Part shown: piece by piece, positions 5,953 to 7,080 of the stretch | Layout: every line of letters starts with the position of its first letter | Position numbering within the stretch: the stretch's first letter is position 1 | Source: Actinomycetota bacterium | GTDB taxonomy: Bacteria > Actinomycetota > Geothermincolia > Fen-727 > Anoxymicrobiaceae | DNA length: 7,080 nt | Direction: 5' to 3' | NCBI GenBank assembly: GCA_018894655.1 | Contig: JAHIPE010000258.1 | Span: forward strand, 1-7,080 | Notes under the pieces: generated by a model | Database searches by the model: none | What the model was told of the DNA's origin: nothing | What the model saw: the letters and a program-made list of their open reading frames with translations, nothing else | Position numbers and translations under genes: made by a program

Positions 5953-5994
5953 GGCGCGGGCTACCGGCACTACTCGAGTATTACCCGGTGCGCC
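5953..5994. terminator. Structured convergent intergenic region, possible bidirectional terminator
   Basis: Nested inverted repeats lie between the converging 3' ends of glk and the repeat-protein gene: GGCGC (5953-5957) with GCGCC (5990-5994), ACCGG (5963-5967) with CCGGT (5985-5989), and a central 10-bp palindrome TACTCGAGTA (5971-5980). Position and symmetry suit termination on both strands, but neither side has a T-run, so the call is tentative. Confidence 0.4.
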
Positions 5995-6022
5995 GCCCGG
6001 ACGTCATCGCCCCGGCCATAGG

Positions 6023-7080
6023 TCAGAACCCAACAACGCAGTGGCCCCCGGGCCACATGTCGCCGTAGTTGAAGTACATGGCGCGCTCGCAGACGACCGA
6101 CAGGTCGGAGGTGACCGTAGCCGAGATGGAGAGCCCCGCACCGGCGTCGGAGTTCACGTTGACGGTGTGGCGGGACCCGGGAGCGACCAGGTGGGATCTC
6201 GTCACCGGGTCCCCCGATTCGGGAAGGTAAGTGATGTTGATTGTGGCGGCGGTGCCGTGCGGGTTCTGGATGCAGAGCCACTCCTCGAAGCCGGGGCCGG
6301 TGTACCCCTCGGCGAACATCCAGGTGGTCTTGAGCATATTGGCCCCGAGCACGTCGTGCCCCCCCGGCCACTTGCCACCGTAGTTGAAGTACATGGGACG
6401 CTCGGCGATGAAGGCGTAGTCCGAGGTCAGCTTGACGGAGACGTCCTTTCCCGGCCCCACCACGTCGTTGACCGACAGGGTCAGCCGCCGCCTGTCGGGG
6501 ATGGAGTAGGACCTCGCCACCGCATCCCCCTGGCCCTCCCCAAGTGTAAACAGGGCATTCACCGTCATCGGCTCCGTGTTGGGGTTCTGGATGCAGAGCC
6601 ACTCGTCAAAGCCTTCGCGCGTGGTGCCTTCCGCGAAGTACCACTCCTTGGCCGGGGAGGTGGACCCGACAACGCAGTGGCCCCCGCTCCACATGCCGTG
6701 GTAGTTGAAGTACATGATGCGCTCCGCCACGACGAACTCGTCCGATTCAACCAGGAGGCTGATGTTCCTGCCCGCGCCTACGTGATCCGAGGCCCTGAAC
6801 GTGGCCCGCCTGTTGCCCCCCACGGTCTCGGTGAACGAGATATTGTTCTGGCCCTCTGGCATATAGGTGAAGGTCAGGTTGGCCGTGGTGTCCTGAGGGT
6901 TTTGCACCGTTATGTACTCCTCGAAGCCGGGGAGGGTCGTCCCCTCGGCGAAGTACCAACGGTTCGAGGTGGCGGTGGCCCCGATGACACAGTGACCCCC
7001 CGGCCACTTGCCACCGTAGTTGAAGTACATGGGGCGCTCCGCCACCAGGCCCGCGCTCCTGGAGCGCACCCGGACGGAGA
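6023..7080 (-). CDS. C-terminal part of a large repeat protein (about 105-residue repeats), function unknown
   Basis: The gene reads right to left and its start lies beyond the window: the frame is open to position 7080 and the last codons there (SVRVRS...AERPMYF) still match the repeat, so the GTG at 7069 is an internal valine. About 351 residues are visible, forming three tandem repeats of 105, 107 and 105 residues plus a closing fragment. Each unit reads AERPMYFNYGGKWPGGHCVIG, a short linker, W(Y/M)FAEGTT, GFEEWLCIQNP, a threonine-rich strand pair, then a glycine-containing turn such as DVVGPGKDVSVKLTSD. The protein ends cleanly after WPGGHCVVGF. The alternating, strand-rich composition suggests beta-sandwich modules of an extracellular or cell-surface protein. 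No signal peptide can be seen because the N-terminus is missing. No enzymatic motif is visible. I recall similar modules behind other domains in uncultured Actinobacteriota, but cannot name a family. Confidence 0.85.
   Translation of the reverse strand, partial: SVRVRSRSAGLVAERPMYFNYGGKWPGGHCVIGATATSNRWYFAEGTTLPGFEEYITVQNPQDTTANLTFTYMPEGQNNISFTETVGGNRRATFRASDHVGAGRNISLLVESDEFVVAERIMYFNYHGMWSGGHCVVGSTSPAKEWYFAEGTTREGFDEWLCIQNPNTEPMTVNALFTLGEGQGDAVARSYSIPDRRRLTLSVNDVVGPGKDVSVKLTSDYAFIAERPMYFNYGGKWPGGHDVLGANMLKTTWMFAEGYTGPGFEEWLCIQNPHGTAATINITYLPESGDPVTRSHLVAPGSRHTVNVNSDAGAGLSISATVTSDLSVVCERAMYFNYGDMWPGGHCVVGF
6065..7030 (-). repeat. Tandem repeat array inside the repeat-protein gene
   Basis: The plus-strand 15-mer GTAGTTGAAGTACAT (encoding MYFNY on the minus strand) recurs exactly at 6065-6079, 6380-6394, 6701-6715 and 7016-7030. 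The intervals are 315, 321 and 315 bp. The stretches coding FAEG and QNP are similarly conserved, while the linkers and the threonine-rich parts have diverged, so the array is old with selection or local gene conversion at the motif cores. Confidence 0.9.

Noticed and set aside
5970..6602. A 210-codon minus-strand frame overlapping the repeat-protein gene
   Set aside because: It is a shifted frame on the same strand as the repeat gene. Its apparent periodicity is only the echo of the underlying DNA repeats.

Overview
The window is a GC-rich bacterial chromosome segment. It carries a plus-strand aromatic amino acid cluster, aroH-aroF-tyrA-aroA-cmk, then a ROK-family glucokinase. A convergent minus-strand gene encodes a long-repeat protein and runs off the right edge. 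Shine-Dalgarno (SD) sites are strong and starts include TTG and GTG. ATA (Ile) and AGG (Arg) codons are unusually frequent for such GC-rich DNA. The order aroH-aroF-tyrA-aroA-cmk is familiar from Gram-positive-type genomes. The C-terminal repeat type (WYFAEGTT / GFEEWLCIQNP / AERPMYFNYGGKWPGGH) is one I associate, from memory only, with uncultured deep-branching Actinobacteriota. Lineage is therefore an inference.

Layout: 1-181 is a leader or intergenic stretch with possible RNA structure and no gene I can support. It ends in a strong SD for aroH (182-544, monofunctional AroH-type chorismate mutase). aroF (572-1585) is a type I-beta DAHP synthase with an N-terminal ferredoxin-like regulatory domain. 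A 184-bp gap follows, filled by two near-identical ~77-bp copies of a palindromic repeat, the second ending 2 bp before the conserved start of tyrA (1770-2882, prephenate dehydrogenase with a C-terminal ACT-like domain). aroA (2908-4209, TTG start) is an EPSP synthase with the class II signature motifs. It overlaps cmk (4202-4885, cytidylate kinase) by 8 bp. glk (4962-5945, GTG start) follows after 76 bp containing a perfect hairpin. A structured 77-bp gap separates it from the convergent repeat-protein gene (6023-7080, incomplete at its 5' end).

Working together: AroF makes DAHP at the entry of the shikimate pathway and AroA makes EPSP near its end. AroH converts chorismate to prephenate and TyrA takes prephenate toward tyrosine, so the operon is biased to tyrosine. 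No pheA or trp gene is present here. cmk is the usual passenger of aroA. glk and the repeat protein appear unrelated to the pathway.

I see no new defence or mobile system. The most unusual feature is the duplicated palindromic repeat. It appears to have replaced the tyrA translation-initiation region and supplies its own SD, its own in-frame ATG and an upstream ORF that stops directly at that ATG. The next most interesting is the large repeat protein.
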